Origin: Diprion similis
Taxonomy: Eukaryota; Arthropoda; Insecta; Hymenoptera; Diprionidae
Length of the DNA: 64,000 nucleotides
Direction: 5' to 3'
Assembly (NCBI RefSeq): GCF_021155765.1
Contig: NC_060110.1
Span: 11,035,501-11,099,500 of the forward strand
Made by a program: the position numbers and the translations under genes
The notes under the pieces: model-generated
What the model saw: the letters and a program-made list of their open reading frames with translations, nothing else
The model's database searches: none
Told to the model about the DNA's origin: nothing
Shown: positions 34,951-49,700 of the stretch, one piece after another
Layout of the letters: every line of letters starts with the position of its first letter
How positions within the stretch are numbered: position 1 is the first letter of the stretch

Positions 34951-37900
34951 TTTTTAAACAAGATCGGAACATTTGTCGAAGGGATCAGCCTTACTTCTTT
35001 CGTGATTTTTGTAGCCGAAAATTTTTCGTCTCGGAATCGACTTTAATGACCATCTCTAGAGTAATTCGACCCCCAGGAACTCAGAAAACACATGAAAAAC
35101 AGCGTCGGACCAACAGCAGAGAAACGACGATGAAAATCTCCAGTTTTTCGGCTCTAACTTTTGATGCGTTGCTCGCAGCGTATTGGGACTGCGCTGAATC
35201 GATTTCTCTTGTAAAATTACGTCAGAATAGTGCCCTAAAGAATTTATTGCAGCACTTTTGAAATTCGTCGAAATTTTCGCCAAAAATCCAAAGGGGTAAT
35301 CGGTCTTTGGGTAACACAATCATCTTTATTAATCCTTGTAGCCAAATGGCTGTAGCAGGATGGCTGTCTGTCTGTCTATCTGTCTATCCGTCATAGGTCA
35401 AAGCACTGGAAAACTGGCAGACTGTGACATTTCGATATGAAAAATCCCTGAAAAATCTCTGTCTCGATTGAATATCGTCGATATGTAATTGGTCACCAAA
35501 GCACGTGGCTCGGCTCGTGCGATTTATACAAAACGCGGTGGAAGTACCCTGGAGAGATTAAACGAACAACGCCTGCCACGATGAGTCAATGAAACTCTCT
35601 TTGTACCCAATGCTGCTCACCCACCATTGAACCATTCGAACAATGGCTTGTAACTAGCCGGAGATGCACCGACGGCCAGAAACCCAAACGGAATACAATG
35701 CGTGTCATAATCAGGGAGACACGTGCATCGGTTGTTCCTGTTGTATCAGGTGCCCGGAAGGCGCCAGCAGATGACTGACTTCGAGTCTTCGACCTGCCCG
35801 AAGTCAACGGTCAGGATTCTTAACACCCGATCAATTGCACTGACACTTTTTGTATCCTCCAGATCGTAATTAGAAGATGCAGAAAGTTGGGGTGTAAATA
35901 ATCGGAAGATGTGAAGTACTGTTGAAAGATAACTTTTGAGGGTGATTCGAGAATTGAACATCAGACAACATTATCAGATAGATTGACACAAAATTGCAGT
36001 TTGCAAAGGTCTACATTTCGATTTGAAGGGACAAGACTTGTTCGCACAGCTGTTTGTTCTTTTTCAATAACTCTTATTGATTTTCGGCCGCTTTCATGGT
36101 TCCCGGTTATAATTCACTGCAGTTTTTCCCGCACCCTGTGTGCAGTTCGATAGCACGCGCCGTAACAATTACGACTTCCTTTCCAGCGGTGCGAGGGGGA
36201 AGTAATAATTATTATTTCACTGCATACCACATCACCTTTCCCCACCGGATGCTACGTGTTTGATTTGTCTGGCAAGCACCTGTCTCGGCACCATGGTATG
36301 AAGTTCTGAATCCAGTGATAGTTTATTTCAGGAAGTTTCGTTTCAGCGTTGCATGAAACATTGCATACCTAGATATTTGTGGAACGTATTTCATTCGCGT
36401 ATAGTAATATTTGAAAGCATCGGCAAAACAAACTTTCGCAGATGCAGGTTGAAAAATTTTATGCAATCGATTCTCTTTGTAGGATGATGTTTTATTTGTA
36501 GATAGTAATCGGTCTCATTCTACGAACCTTAGCTCAGTTTCCGTCGAGATTTACAACTGCACTTATGAATTTTATTCGTATTTATAATATAAATGAGAAA
36601 ATCTATTCACCGAGGCCATTCGTCGTCGGTTTTGCGACGTACAGTTATTACAGATTTGATTATGTTGCACGCGAAAAACGACGAGAATCCACCAGCTGCT
36701 TTTATGAAAAGAGGACAAGATGGCGAAGGAATTATCTTCCACATGTCTTATACACTTGATAAAATCAGTTGGTCAATTTTACAATGTGAGAAGAGCAGTC
36801 TGGAAGCGGTTAACCGCTCAAAGATGGATGTTGAAAATACACATGAGAGTGCTTGTAATTGCCGGTGGATCGCCGATTGTTAATCTCGTAAGACATTTGA
36901 GATAATTATTGGGCTTTAATTGCGGAAGGCCGGAGGGGTATCAATCAGTTTTCCATAAATCACGAACGAGACTCGGGTACAATTATTACGGGAGCTCGGA
37001 CGTTACTTCTCGTTGGATCTTAAGCGAAAAATGATCTTTTTGCGCTGCTGCTGCTGCGTGAATTCAAGGTAAAAATTCAGTTGATAAGCTCGACGAGAAG
37101 CGCCGTTGACACTTTTTTACGATCACATGCTCCAAGCTTTCCTAACGACATAAAATTCCTGCAGGACGAAAAGTTACGACCATGCAGCCTTGACGTTCAC
37201 GCTGTTATTGCATAGCATGTAGTCCACTTCCGTCAACCATATACGTGTGACCGGGATCAGAGAGCACTCGTTTATGTGAGCCAGAGTTTTATAGTCACAT
37301 ATTCAACGTGGTGGTTGTTCTCTATCTGCCCGCATTTTCCATACAAGTATTTCAAGGATACGTCGTGCAGCCTTGATCAGCGCCTTAAATATGACATTGT
37401 ATACCACGCTGTGTATATGTAAGGGTATACACCATAGAATGCATCCGTATCAACGTCATTCGAATTCGGATATGTGGACAAGTTTTCACGCACATGAAAC
37501 TCGATTTCGACACTCCGCGTCGAGTAGAAATTGAGGCTGGGAAATAGTTGCCCGTATCGTGATCCAAAAGATAACGTGTGGAAAAATTAGCCTGTTGCTA
37601 AACAGAGTTGCTTCAAGTTAGCCTTGGCTTTATTCCTGTTGTTTAAGGCGAGCGATGGATGTATAAGCATAACTCAGCGATGTGGGGCAGTTCGATAAGG
37701 TCTGATTTCTATTACCTCATCTTTGTCCTCGCGATGTTATAGCGCTGGCGGAATACTAATCACTTCGTTCCTCCTCAGCAAGGCTCAATTGTACAACTGA
37801 CACCCTCGAATGAATACAAGTATATACCTATAGAGTCACACAAGTTTTGCGATCATTAATTGGCCTTGCCCAGAAGGCAGTCGAGCCAATCGGAGAGGCT

Positions 37901-40900
37901 GGTGAAATTGATTATCAGTCAGCCGAGGGTCTGTAACACGCTTTTATAACATCTTTCCCTCCTCGAAGGTTTTGTCGAAAGCTTTTCTCGCTCCCTACCG
38001 TCATGCGTCAACCGAAGTTTATTTTATTTCTACCTTATGTATTATATATGTACAATATAAAAAGTACAACGCTTGTTAAATTTTTCAATTAACATTTCCA
38101 ATCGTTTGAAGATTCTGGTTTCTTTACTTCAATTATTATTACAATTGGGTGGTTATATAAGGTATAGATTGATCGGAATTGTGGGCAGATTGAGACGACA
38201 ATTTGTTCAGAACCACTTTGATCTGACTTGAGCCTCCGAATTGCATGCATTGTTTAAATTATCTCGCAGCCCCTTCAGCGGATGTTATTATTCCGTCCTT
38301 AAATTACTTGATTCTCGACGATCATTTCCTCGGATACCAACATCGCAACACCTGCACTGACGTTACTGGTGAAGAAAAAATAGATATGACATACAACGTC
38401 TACAGTTTGCCGTGTTTTCTTATCCGATAATATCGAGGAATACTACCACCTGGCAGAAAAATAAAGGACAAAGAAACACAGGAACAAACGTCGTGCAAAC
38501 AGATCTGTCGCAAGGCAGTGCACGTCAGTCCTAATGAATCGAAGACGATCTACTGTACGTACACAATACATATATATATATTTGACAAGTGTCGCTTGTT
38601 TTTGATCAATGCCGTCAATACTCGGCAATCAATGACGCTCTTACACGATACGTTGCACTTTTCCTGCGCATTCAGCACATCAGAGATCCGCGAGTTCGTG
38701 TAGAATAATAATGATAGCGATGATTAAAAATTGCGTATATATTGCCTCGAGCTATAATCCGGTACAGCGACGAGGTGGAGTTGAAGAAGGAATAAAAGAA
38801 AACAGGAAAACAAAATTTCTCATTTTTTCCGCAATTAGCGTGTCTTCTCACAAAGTCGTTAATGAGCTGTTTCGCTAATTGCGTTCAAGTATATACAAGC
38901 ATATATTTATAATCAACCATGTTTGCGACAGCGCGTCTTATTTCCAAACGCGAAATTTGTCCGTCGTTTAATTACCTGGAAATCGATCAGCTTGATATTA
39001 GTAATCATTTTTTTTTCACACCAATTTTTGTTACGTTGTCTCGACAACGTTAATGATGATAAAACAGGAAGAAACTTCTCCAAGTCACTCGTGAGGTACA
39101 TTTGCAATGCTTCTGTCAGGAAACCTCGTATATTCTCTGGCACATTTCTCCGTACAGCGATATTCTATACCGCATGAAAGGAGAAGATTTCACACAAGTA
39201 TTACGGTATAAACAATATCTAGTTATTCTCTCATCGTCAGTAGCTACAGTGAAAGTGGACGTAAAACCGGCTTTTAAATTGCGGTACTCGCATTAGTTTC
39301 ACGTAATACTGTCTACGGTATGAGTGTACACGAGTATTGAATTTCCTGGGCGTCAGCTACAGCCGACAAATGAACCTGTGTAATGGAATTATGATTGCAT
39401 CTCGCTTTTCTTTATTTACACATCTCGATCAGTCTCGTCGCTTTCGTCTGATTTTATGTTTGACACCGTGAACTGTCTACCGGCAATAAAGCTCCAGATA
39501 TATCGAAATGCGAGCAAAATCCCGTGTCCGGATCAGCCTGAAGAATAGCTATCGATTGGACGAATTATTCCACATCATTTTTAGTGATAATACCGGCAGT
39601 GCAATTGGACCAAATGACTTGTGTCTGGACGCATCTGTGATTTCAAATTTACTCGTGATTTGAATCGGCCGACTCAATGTGCTGCTCAATATGTTGTTAT
39701 TCTGTTACCAGGATTTATTAGGATCATGCGCTTTTAACGGCACGTGGCTTGATTGCCTATTATGAAGGTACACGCGTACGATCTCGTATGATTTCATTAT
39801 TCCGGCTTTTAGAGTTAGAAATATTAACCCCGTATGAAAGTGTTTTCCGATTTACCATTCGCAAATGGATCATAGCTATTTAAAGTGAGATTATTATACG
39901 ATTTGCGCAGTTTTATATTAAAATTAATTTTTAATGAAAAGTTGTATCATGCCTGAGTTTCAAATAATTCGATCTAGCACAGTTACCGAAAAAAAGTTCT
40001 TCAATAAAATATATAATGGGAGCTAGGTTTACACGTCGATTCACTAATTTCAGTTTCTTTTTTACAGCGATGGAATGAAATAATTTCAAACAGCGGAATA
40101 TTGAAGCTATTGCGTAAATAATGCACAACATAAAATTCCGTTTCAAAATTTCAATTCATTTTCCGTTTAGTCTCGGGCCTCCTTAAAATATCAATCCAGA
40201 CGCATTGAGATGATTTTTTCCCTCTATTACAAGGTACAGCAGATTTATGTTATCGAATTGACAATATTTTTCTGTATACATAAGGTACACGTTCGAGTAA
40301 ATGGAGTGCGAGTGATTTCGTGTTGGCACGCCGCGGGGTTTCCGTACCGGAAGTACAATAGGGTTCGGAAATTGTCCTCAACCTTCACCGATCCCCGAGC
40401 CTAGATATAAGGTTGTACACATACCAGATTATATCGCAAGAAATAATATAATTGTTTTAAATTTACGCTTAATCAATGAAAAGAAACTAAAAAAAAAAAA
40501 GATAAAAGCAAAAACGACTAAAAACCGGATTACGTCATACCTCGTTATACATTAGACGAGCCTGATAGGAGATCCGAAGGATCAAGACGTGTCAAAGGAA
40601 TGTTGCCTTCGATTTTCGGTTAATCAATGCTTTATCGGTTGGGTTATTCGAAACGGTAGTTAAACGGGACGAGAAGGTGTTGCGGGTAAGCGGCAACGCC
40701 CACGCTGCAGGATCATCGAGATCTTCTCCTCGCGTTTGCTCTCCGCACGACGCGAGGTCTCGGGGTCAGTAGGTCACGATGCTAACGATACACGCATAGC
40801 TGTGCTAACCTTACCTGACTTAACCCGCAGCCAATTTACCGCGAGCCCAACGTAACCCAATCCTACCCGGTGGCGTTCCTCTCACTTGGCAGGCCCCAGC

Positions 40901-43770
40901 AGCATGGTCCACCACTCAACGCCTGGCGAACCTCGATTGGATCATAATCGAGAACGATCGATGGCAAAGCGACAACGTTTTGCGAAGGAGTCTAATTTTT
41001 TGGGATTTTTTTTAAACTTGTGAGTGAGCGATGAATTACTACGGACACCGTAACACGAGTTAATGGTTCTCTGGAAAAGGGTGATGAAGGATCTACTTAC
41101 AGTGGTATTGGACTAACTTCATGTCCACGGCTAGCCTGATACTTCTGTAAGTCCCGTAGTTACGATGTCCAAGTCTAATTACGGAGGTATTACAAAGTTT
41201 GTTCATCGCTTCTTCGCTCTTACATGCACCTCTTATGCTAATGGGGAAATGCTAGTGGTTAAGTGTTGCAATCTCTCGACTAGCGCAGAAAGCGCCGCTG
41301 GTTTGGTATGGAACTTTGGCGTAACGACAAACTTCGCAAATGCGACTATTTAACTACTTACTAGTACTGCTCGGAAACAGCTATCCCACGCTTCTTGCTA
41401 GGATCCTTTGAGGATACTGTCGGAGAGATTTTTTGGTATTTCATGGTCTCAATACAGGTTGTTATAAATCCAGTTAAGTCGGATCACAAGTATGGCAAAG
41501 ATGGGGCTTAACTTCTTGTGTCTTTGAAGTTCTGTTGTGAGACCACTTCCTGTATCAGCACTGCAGTGTCTGTCTAACTTGTAATGCGAAACGAATTCTT
41601 TAACCGTTAACTCGAACATCAGTGTCGAGGCCCATGTGGTTATAATGTGATATATACGAAACAAATTATTAGACGTGTAGGTATAAGTTGTCTGCGTGTA
41701 CGAGTCCATTCAACGTCTATAAATACAGTTTGCGTATTCTCGAGGCCTGTGTTTATTAGCAACAACGGCCCATCCGAGACCCGGGTTCGAGGAGATGGGG
41801 GGCTTGTATGGCAAATCACCCATGCTGTATGGGTTAGATCAAAGAGGAGAAGAGATGAGATGAGAAGAGGCCTGAGCTATTGGCGAACGCTTGAATCTTT
41901 CGAAGAGCCTCTCAAGTCACCCACATTCGGTCCAACCTGACCGCATTCCTCTCGACCTCTACAGCCTGGCTTTGATACATTCTGTAAGTCTGTATACACG
42001 ACGGTCTCCGTCTCTATCGTGATATTTCTCGCTTTATCAGCTCTCTCCTCTCCGTCATGGAGAGGCTGTTGTTCGTTGATTGCATCTTCAAAAATCGCCA
42101 TCAATTCCAGTAATGCTTCTTCGACGAATGATATTCAAACTGAAAGTAAAACAACACCATTTCAGATACCCCCTAAAATTGGTAGCGATATGAAATTATT
42201 AGATCGATACCTATGTGTTTTTCACTAGTCAATCGCTCACCTCACCATTATCAGATGTTCACTGCATTAATACAGTAATCGATGGATTTACGCACATGAT
42301 TACCAGAGATAAGTCGCATCAAGTTTTAACGCGATTGCCTCGGGCTCTTTGAAATACGATAGTGACTCACACCTGGAGGTTACTCGAGAAAAGCGTATCC
42401 ACACTTCATTCTACTGGGTGCTTCCTCCAATTATTATACGCGCCGATAATTCGGAGACAACATTCTGTACCTACACAGTTCATTTTCGTTCAACATTCAT
42501 CAAGGTTTGACAATGTTTGACACCCGGTCACTTAAATACCTTCACCGGTTCAAATGTTAACTTATTTTTCAGTAGTTTTATCTTCAGGCATCCAAATATT
42601 TCATTAATGAATGCATTAGGAACGGAAAATTGCATTTACATTCAACTTGACAACGTATTGCTCATGGCACTTGGGAACATATTAGGCAATTAGTGGGATT
42701 TGTTCCTGTTTTCGGTATAGTTTATGCTATCAGTGTAAATGAATTGGCAACTCGCTTAGGTGTCAAGCGTTTGAAGACTAGCCGTAAAATCGACACTTTT
42801 AAGCGAAAAGTTCCGAAAATATACGAATAAGTTATATGTTCAAACTTATTTGACTTATTCTAGCTGCGGTGGTCCAGAAAACTATATACACAGCATGCTG
42901 CATGAATATAGGACATAAAGCGCATATGTATGTATATAGTAGGTATGTGACTCTGTGTCGAAGCGTGTGTAACGTCTGGTTGGAATTTCCTCTCTCTGGG
43001 TGATTATTTAACCTCTCTCGCAATGCGATAAAATATAGGTAACAAGCGCTGGAACTGTTTTCAACACAACTTTGTGCGGAAAAGTGACCGTTTCGTTTTT
43101 CCAACCTCATTGTACTCCGGTCGTAATTATTGAATTCCCTAACTCCACAGTTAGGGGTTTTGTTAATGGCCCATGTATCAACCCTAACAAACGTGATTGT
43201 AAACTTTTGCGAGCGTTTCATTACAGTTTTGTCGTGTTATAGCAGTACTTGTTCAAACGCGGATTTGACACCGTCAACACAAACGTAGTCAGTGGAATTC
43301 AAGAAGGAAAAACGTCATATAGACGAATTGAAAAATACTTTTAAGGGTCTCCAGCAATTCTTTAAAAGAATTGCAAACCGAAATTGGCACGGGTAAGATT
43401 TTGATGAGATCGCGAGTTCATTTTCGCAACGTTAACTAATTATGCACCATAACGGAAATGCGTCATGTGGTGACTACGGCGTATTTCTCCCTCAATTTAG
43501 CACCCTCCATAGATCTTCGAGCAAGCACGGACTAGAACCCCTTCGCCCCGTTTTCGCGTCATTTGCGTTATCCCACATGAAACACGGTACAGAGTATCAT
43601 GCTAACACATCTCGGACGATTTGGTCCACGTGTTTAGTCGGGTGCAGTTAGGCGGCTTTCGACGGTTCGAATGGAAGGTGGGGGCCAGTACGATTCTCTC
43701 CTCCCTACCTGACGAGAGAAAAAGAGAGTCAGAGACGGAGCGAGAGGGGAGAGGAAAAGTGAGAAAGACA
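34951..43770. other. Large non-coding stretch
   Basis: About 8.8 kb without any reading frame that shows a domain, splice-linked conservation or codon bias that I can see. Contents are short random frames, a TCTG-type tract at 35364-35392 and mixed-composition unique sequence. It is best read as intron or intergenic DNA. Confidence 0.4.
35364..35392. repeat. Imperfect (CTGT/CTAT)n microsatellite
   Basis: Seven tetranucleotide units of CTGT/CTAT type, next to the TGGCTGT phrase repeated at 35347 and 35361. Confidence 0.7.
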
Positions 43771-43774
43771 AAGC

Positions 43775-43796
43775 GAGAGAGAGAGAGAGAGAGAGA
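43775..43796. repeat. (GA)n microsatellite
   Basis: Eleven GA units within a purine-rich tract (about 43705-43800). GA tracts can bind GAGA-type factors in insects, but nothing nearby shows a promoter. Confidence 0.85.
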
Positions 43797-43799
43797 AGG

Positions 43800-46700
43800 G
43801 GTCCGATCGCTGGACAAACCGGAGTCAGTTTCTGCCAACGACTTCGCGCGGTGCAGTCGCAGCGGATTTTCCTTCGTCTTATATCCTCTGAGCTGTGCAC
43901 CTGCAACGATTTATCCATTCAGTACGTTTACACGCTCATCTTTGGTCCACCGATCATTATTGATGTGGCCTGATTCACCCGGCGGTATACAAAGACTGCA
44001 GGTACCAGTCAGATAGCAGACATACTTCACCGGTTGAAACCTAGATCACTCCGGATAATGCTTGCAGCGTAGAGGTAAGATCCCTTATAAGGGTTCGGAT
44101 CACTCCTTCGGCTTATCGAACCTCTCTCATTTTCCTTTTACTACCCTTATCGCAGCTCAAAACTTTGCCAAGCTCACCGCTATAAGAGCGCGGAATGCTT
44201 CTTTCTTTCTTCACTTTTTTATCAATTCGTTGACAATAGTTGGTTCAGGTATGGGTTCAAAAATCGTAAATGCAATATGGGATTCTGTGAACATTTCTCT
44301 GGATAGGTATATGGAAGTCGAAAAACTTATTAATTAGATTCAATCGCAGGAATTCGGTTTAACAATTTCTTCCACGGTCAAACTTATCGATAAGACTGTT
44401 TGAAACGTGTCGTATTTCGTGACAACGCCGCGATTACTAGTCACGAATACAATACCACAGAGTTCGTGCTTTCGTAAGACCGGTAACGAGAATTTACAAT
44501 TCAAATCAAACCATACATGTTCGCTGTTCGTATGAATTGGGAGCCTACCTACTCAGCGATGTTTCTTCCATATGCCAAAAGTTATTCGTTCAACCAATTG
44601 GAATAACTTTTATGCGATGATGGAACACCTCTCGCTAAAAATATGCAAACGACAACTGACGGTAGATGAGCACAATTCTTCCTGCAAAGTGTGAGAGCGT
44701 ATCGTGACTCGTGCCTCGCGAGGATGTAATTTTACATGATATTAACAGTGGGAGTAATTCGAAATGGTTGAGGAATATTGACATTCAGCTGAAGCGCTTT
44801 TCACTCGACGGTTTCCGAGATATATCTTCATTTTTACCGGACTTAGCATCTGCCAGCGTTGCAAAAATCTACTGATAATAAAATCTCACTGTCTAGCCTC
44901 TTATGCGTGGATTGCGAACAAAGAGAGGGTATAGCGAGAAGTGCAGCAGTCCAGGTGATTCGGTGGGTGAGTGACCCATGCGTGAAGCGAGGAGGTGCAT
45001 TTTAGGTGTGGCGAAAACAAGTCGCAAAGGTATTTCTTTGAATGTAACGAACCATCTTAGAGTTTTTCGAATAGCAGAAGAGGTCGCATAATTTATACGC
45101 GAATGTGGCATGAGGTGACTTGCATAACTGATTCGTGTAGGTACAAGCTCTAGCTGTTATTGGTATGCCACTGCAGCAGTTGTAGTTCCTTTGTGATTGC
45201 GAAGTAAACTGCAGAATTGAGTTCTGCAATTTATTCCCCTGTAGTGCCGAATGTGCACGTGGATTACGCAACAAATGTCTGTAAGGTACAAGATTATGTG
45301 CTTGTAGGCATGTATACAGTTAGTATAACCGAAACGTTAAGCAATAATTAAATTGTCTTCCTCACGACACGCGCGTTCATGTTTCAACTCTAATTGCACG
45401 TAACCTCGGGCACTCGACACACCACTTTACTTTAATAGCTATTTACGCTTTTAGCTACACACGTATTTTCATATCAATCGTTGAATTACCTTTAGTTACC
45501 TTGTATGCTTACGATCACAGAAGCATTTCTGACAATGTGATATGTGACTGGATCTGTCGATGGTCTCGTTGTTTCATGGGAACTAGATTCAGGCTCGATT
45601 AAACCTGATTTAGATCACTGATGATCAAACTACTTTATTGCTCGTATAGGAAATTGAAGATCCAACCATTCGCTGGAAAGATTCGGATTTATTGTAAGGA
45701 ATTGCCGTATCGATTGCCTCACGATCTCCTCATTTTCATGCAAGAATGAGTTTTGTCGGTTAAATAGACCCGCGAAATTGCAAATTTTTAAAAATAAAAA
45801 GCGAGTCACATTCAAGGCATCCAGATATCATCGATGAATAAATATCGTTATACGTTCTACTTTTTCCTGCAGACGAGCAACTCGATTTCAGTCAGTAATT
45901 AGCGTTGATCGTAATGAATTCAGAAGCAAAACGAGCCGGATGGTCAAGTGTAACACGTGAATATAATACGAAAAGAATTCCCAACCAACATCTGGCTGCG
46001 TAATTTTACTGCAGCTACCCACGCCACAACGATGTTTGCTTATCGGTCCTGTTAAGCGAATGTATAAATTGTATGTAGGTACAGTCTCCTCGGATTGAGT
46101 GCTTCGAGTTTAAGGTTGGGTGCCGGTAAGTCTGTGTCTACCAAGACGAAAATTTCGCCTGGAGGTGAGCGAACAGTTAGACGAAATCGGGTGGTTGAGG
46201 TAGGCGGACACCGGAGGCATGGCTGAGGCACTTCTGTATAAGACGCTTGCTATTGCTTACCACTGGCTGAAAACTCTATTCATGCCGTAACGAAAGGTAA
46301 AAAAATATCAGGGACAAATTGACGCGTTCGCTGCGTTGAATGGACCAAAATTTTCACAATTTTATATCAGGTGTAAAAACTGAGCAGCATAAAAATCATA
46401 AACTTTCTGGATGTTGTGATCGTAGATAGAAATGTTATCGCTGTTGTGGAAAATGTGACAATCATTTTTCAAGCCGTAATCAGGGCATTGTTCATTTCCT
46501 TTCATAAAGCACCCTCCGGCCCATAACGCGATTTTAACGCGCGTGTATATCGCCGCAGAAGGCTTGAAAATGGGTTTTTACTGTGGGGTACAGATGCGAA
46601 GCAGGCTCTATACGGTTTTCCGTATTTCAAATACGAGATTGTTTTTTAACTGTTTATCTAATTAAGGACGAGGGATCCCGGGAGGTCCTGCGTGAAGTAA

Positions 46701-49700
46701 GCTGCGGATTAACAAAGCCCTGGATTAATTTAATGCCGTTCCAGGCCTCCCTCGAAATGAGACAACTCAAACAGCTTAGCTAACCGTTACCCATTGTTAA
46801 TACTTGCCGTGCTGCGTTATGCACGCTTTCTGACCTCGTTAGAAACAATTAAGAACTAACAGACGAGACGGCATGCGGTTTAATTGATGAATAGAGTCGC
46901 GAGGAATTGCTCTCTTACGCAGAAGCCGCACGCTTCGAGGTTGAGTTCAACAACTCTCATCCGGTTTTGTAAGCCGCCCAACGCCCCGCACTTTCTGTGC
47001 TCGATTCTTGTTGTATACGATCTCGGACCCGAATTAACAGACAGATCCATTTTTATCCTCGTTTTTTCACACGACGAAACCACTTCGTTTTAATACTCGG
47101 ATCGGATGAGAAAAATTTAACGAAAGACAGAATTTTCTCACGAAAATTATCACTCGTTTCTACGGACAGAATTGGTTTCAATACAAAAGTACTTGTTTAA
47201 AATGCAGCACGGTGACGTCTCGCGATGAGTTGATACAACGGATCTAACGCAGTCTCGAGCTCTTTAAAGTATTGCTCAATCAAAGTGAGTGAAGATTTGA
47301 GCTCGCGCAACTGCTTCCCGTATGCAAATTTTACATCCCAGCTTATACAAAACACTGACAGCTGACAATATTCTATCGCTAATTTCTTTCGAATCCCTCA
47401 GAATTTTCAAAAGGTAAAGATTTTTCAAAGAAGAACCGTTAAGCTCGATACTCAGACATGGGGTGTACCTGCATTGTGCATGAAAAAGACTGATTTTTTC
47501 AAATTTGTAAGAACTTCTCAGCCTGTTTTACATTTACGTAAGATACAGCCTGAAGTAAACGATGCACGAAATTAGAATGACAATGGATCGAGTTCAAGCG
47601 TCGTAAAGCATGAGAACCAAACCGATGCATGCCTCGGGTAAGACTGACTAAAAGGGCTTGCCGCAATCAAAGGATTAAGTGGCGGACTTGAACTCCAACT
47701 GGGTCGTAATGCCGGCAAACAGCAGTAGCGTGGTTACGGAAACGGGCATAAGTTTTCACCATTTCTCCCATACCATATATTCTGGCCTTCAAATTGCTTC
47801 CATTTACACCCAATTCGCGCAGAGAAACTCTGAATTTTATTCCTCAAAGTACTTGGAAATATTGTATTCGATTAATTGTATGTCGAGAAACTAAGAAAAG
47901 AAGTATACTTACCAGATAGACGGTCATGTATGTAGGAGACTCGAGTCAACACATATATGGGCATTTCGCGGTGTTGAAATCTCGGAAAAATCTTGGCTCA
48001 GAGTTGAAAAATGTTCTTCAGTTGCTGTGCATGCATATTCAGACGTCCCAAGCAACCGGTCCTCCCGCAGGAGCTTCCGAGATCCTCCAAGAGTCACCCA
48101 GCTCACCACTTATAGCCATACTGCGAGTACCGGGTGATTCAAAGTATGCGGAAGAATCATCGAAAGAAAGACGTTTTGCGATGAAACGTAATGTGGAACT
48201 TTCGTCAACTGGTGATTTTTTTTCTCTCTGATACACAAACGAAACAGCTAATTAAATGCTCCGGCAACGTTACGGCGGAGAGAAGTTATATGACAGGCTG
48301 GAAAATTTGCAGGATATAATTACTTACCTCAATTATTAGCGATTAGAGTAATTACTGAGTACATACCGTAGAAGCACCTTTGAATCTGGCTTTATCATAT
48401 CACTTACCTCCACAAATCCAAAGATCACGATCCATTGATCTCTGTTAGTATGGAGATCAGTGCCACAGCCAGAGGTTGAATTAATTCAGTTTTACCACCG
48501 GGGTAGTTTTTTAGTCAGAAATGTAACAGAGAAGTTATCGCCGTCCCACTTTACCCTCGATTTTTAATTTATGCTGCGAGAGAATTTCTCGTCAGTTACA
48601 CTTACCGTCAGCTTACCATCCAGCTTGGATGAAAATTGAAACGAAGGCCTCTCATATCAGTAACGATATATGTATAACGTCACTGGTAACGCGTGCTCCT
48701 ACAATGTTGGCTAATCAACACTCACCGTGAAGCAAAGCGTTGCGTGATCATCGACTTCTTTATAATGCATGCTCTCTGGATACTGATGCAGGCTGACAAG
48801 TTGACAGTTAAGATATGAAAGTGGAATGGATTTTCAAGAAATTACAGTACGCAGTACATTACAGAGAGTATAAAGTGATCGGTGTTTAGACGATCACGGA
48901 GCAAGTTTCTAGGCTTCATCAGATATGTAAAGGGGAAAAAAAGACGAAAAAAAAGAGGATGATTCGGTGATGACAGCATACTATCACATCACAATGAGTG
49001 AATTTTCATGGTCCATTGGGTCAAAAATTTTCTCCCATATCCATATCTCTCACCGGATGCACTCAGTGCACGACTTGCGGTACCTATTCCATCGAGTATA
49101 GCAGCTGAACTCCTGAGATTGTCAATATCGTCAGACAATAGACTGATCGTAAGTTATTCTCGAATCAGTGAATTTCTTCGCTCCGTCAGCTCGATCGATG
49201 ATATTTACGATATTTTCCGAGGCTTCCGGTCTCACAAAGTAGTGATAAAGAAACTTCCAGCGTTGTGGAAAATGTAACGCGGTATCTGACCATTCTCACA
49301 AGTCACCGCATTCGTGTGGTTGTTGATATCCATATACCATGGGAGTGACGGTCATACCTCCAACGTGGGAGACCCCGTCGCGCATTTCAGCGCGATTGCA
49401 TACGTGACTACGTGTAGATCCATGGATTTGTGGTGGATATCATAAATTGCACAGTCATGTTACACCATTGTTATACCTGTTATACTTACGTGGACGTAAT
49501 CCAGCATGTATAATCTCTTCTTTGACGTGACACACATCTATTTGCACGAAAGCCTGGTTGCCAGTCACGTACGTACGAACTAGTGTGTTTACAGACGTCA
49601 CCCAAGAACTGGAACAGTTACCTGCTTCCCACGCATTTATTAAAACGATTTGAGATTCACGGTAGCGCACAATCTTCGAGTATGTATTGCCTCAGATTGT

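Noticed and set aside
41760-41800. GGGTTCGAG, like a tRNA T-arm
   Set aside because: No matching acceptor, D or anticodon stems could be placed around it.
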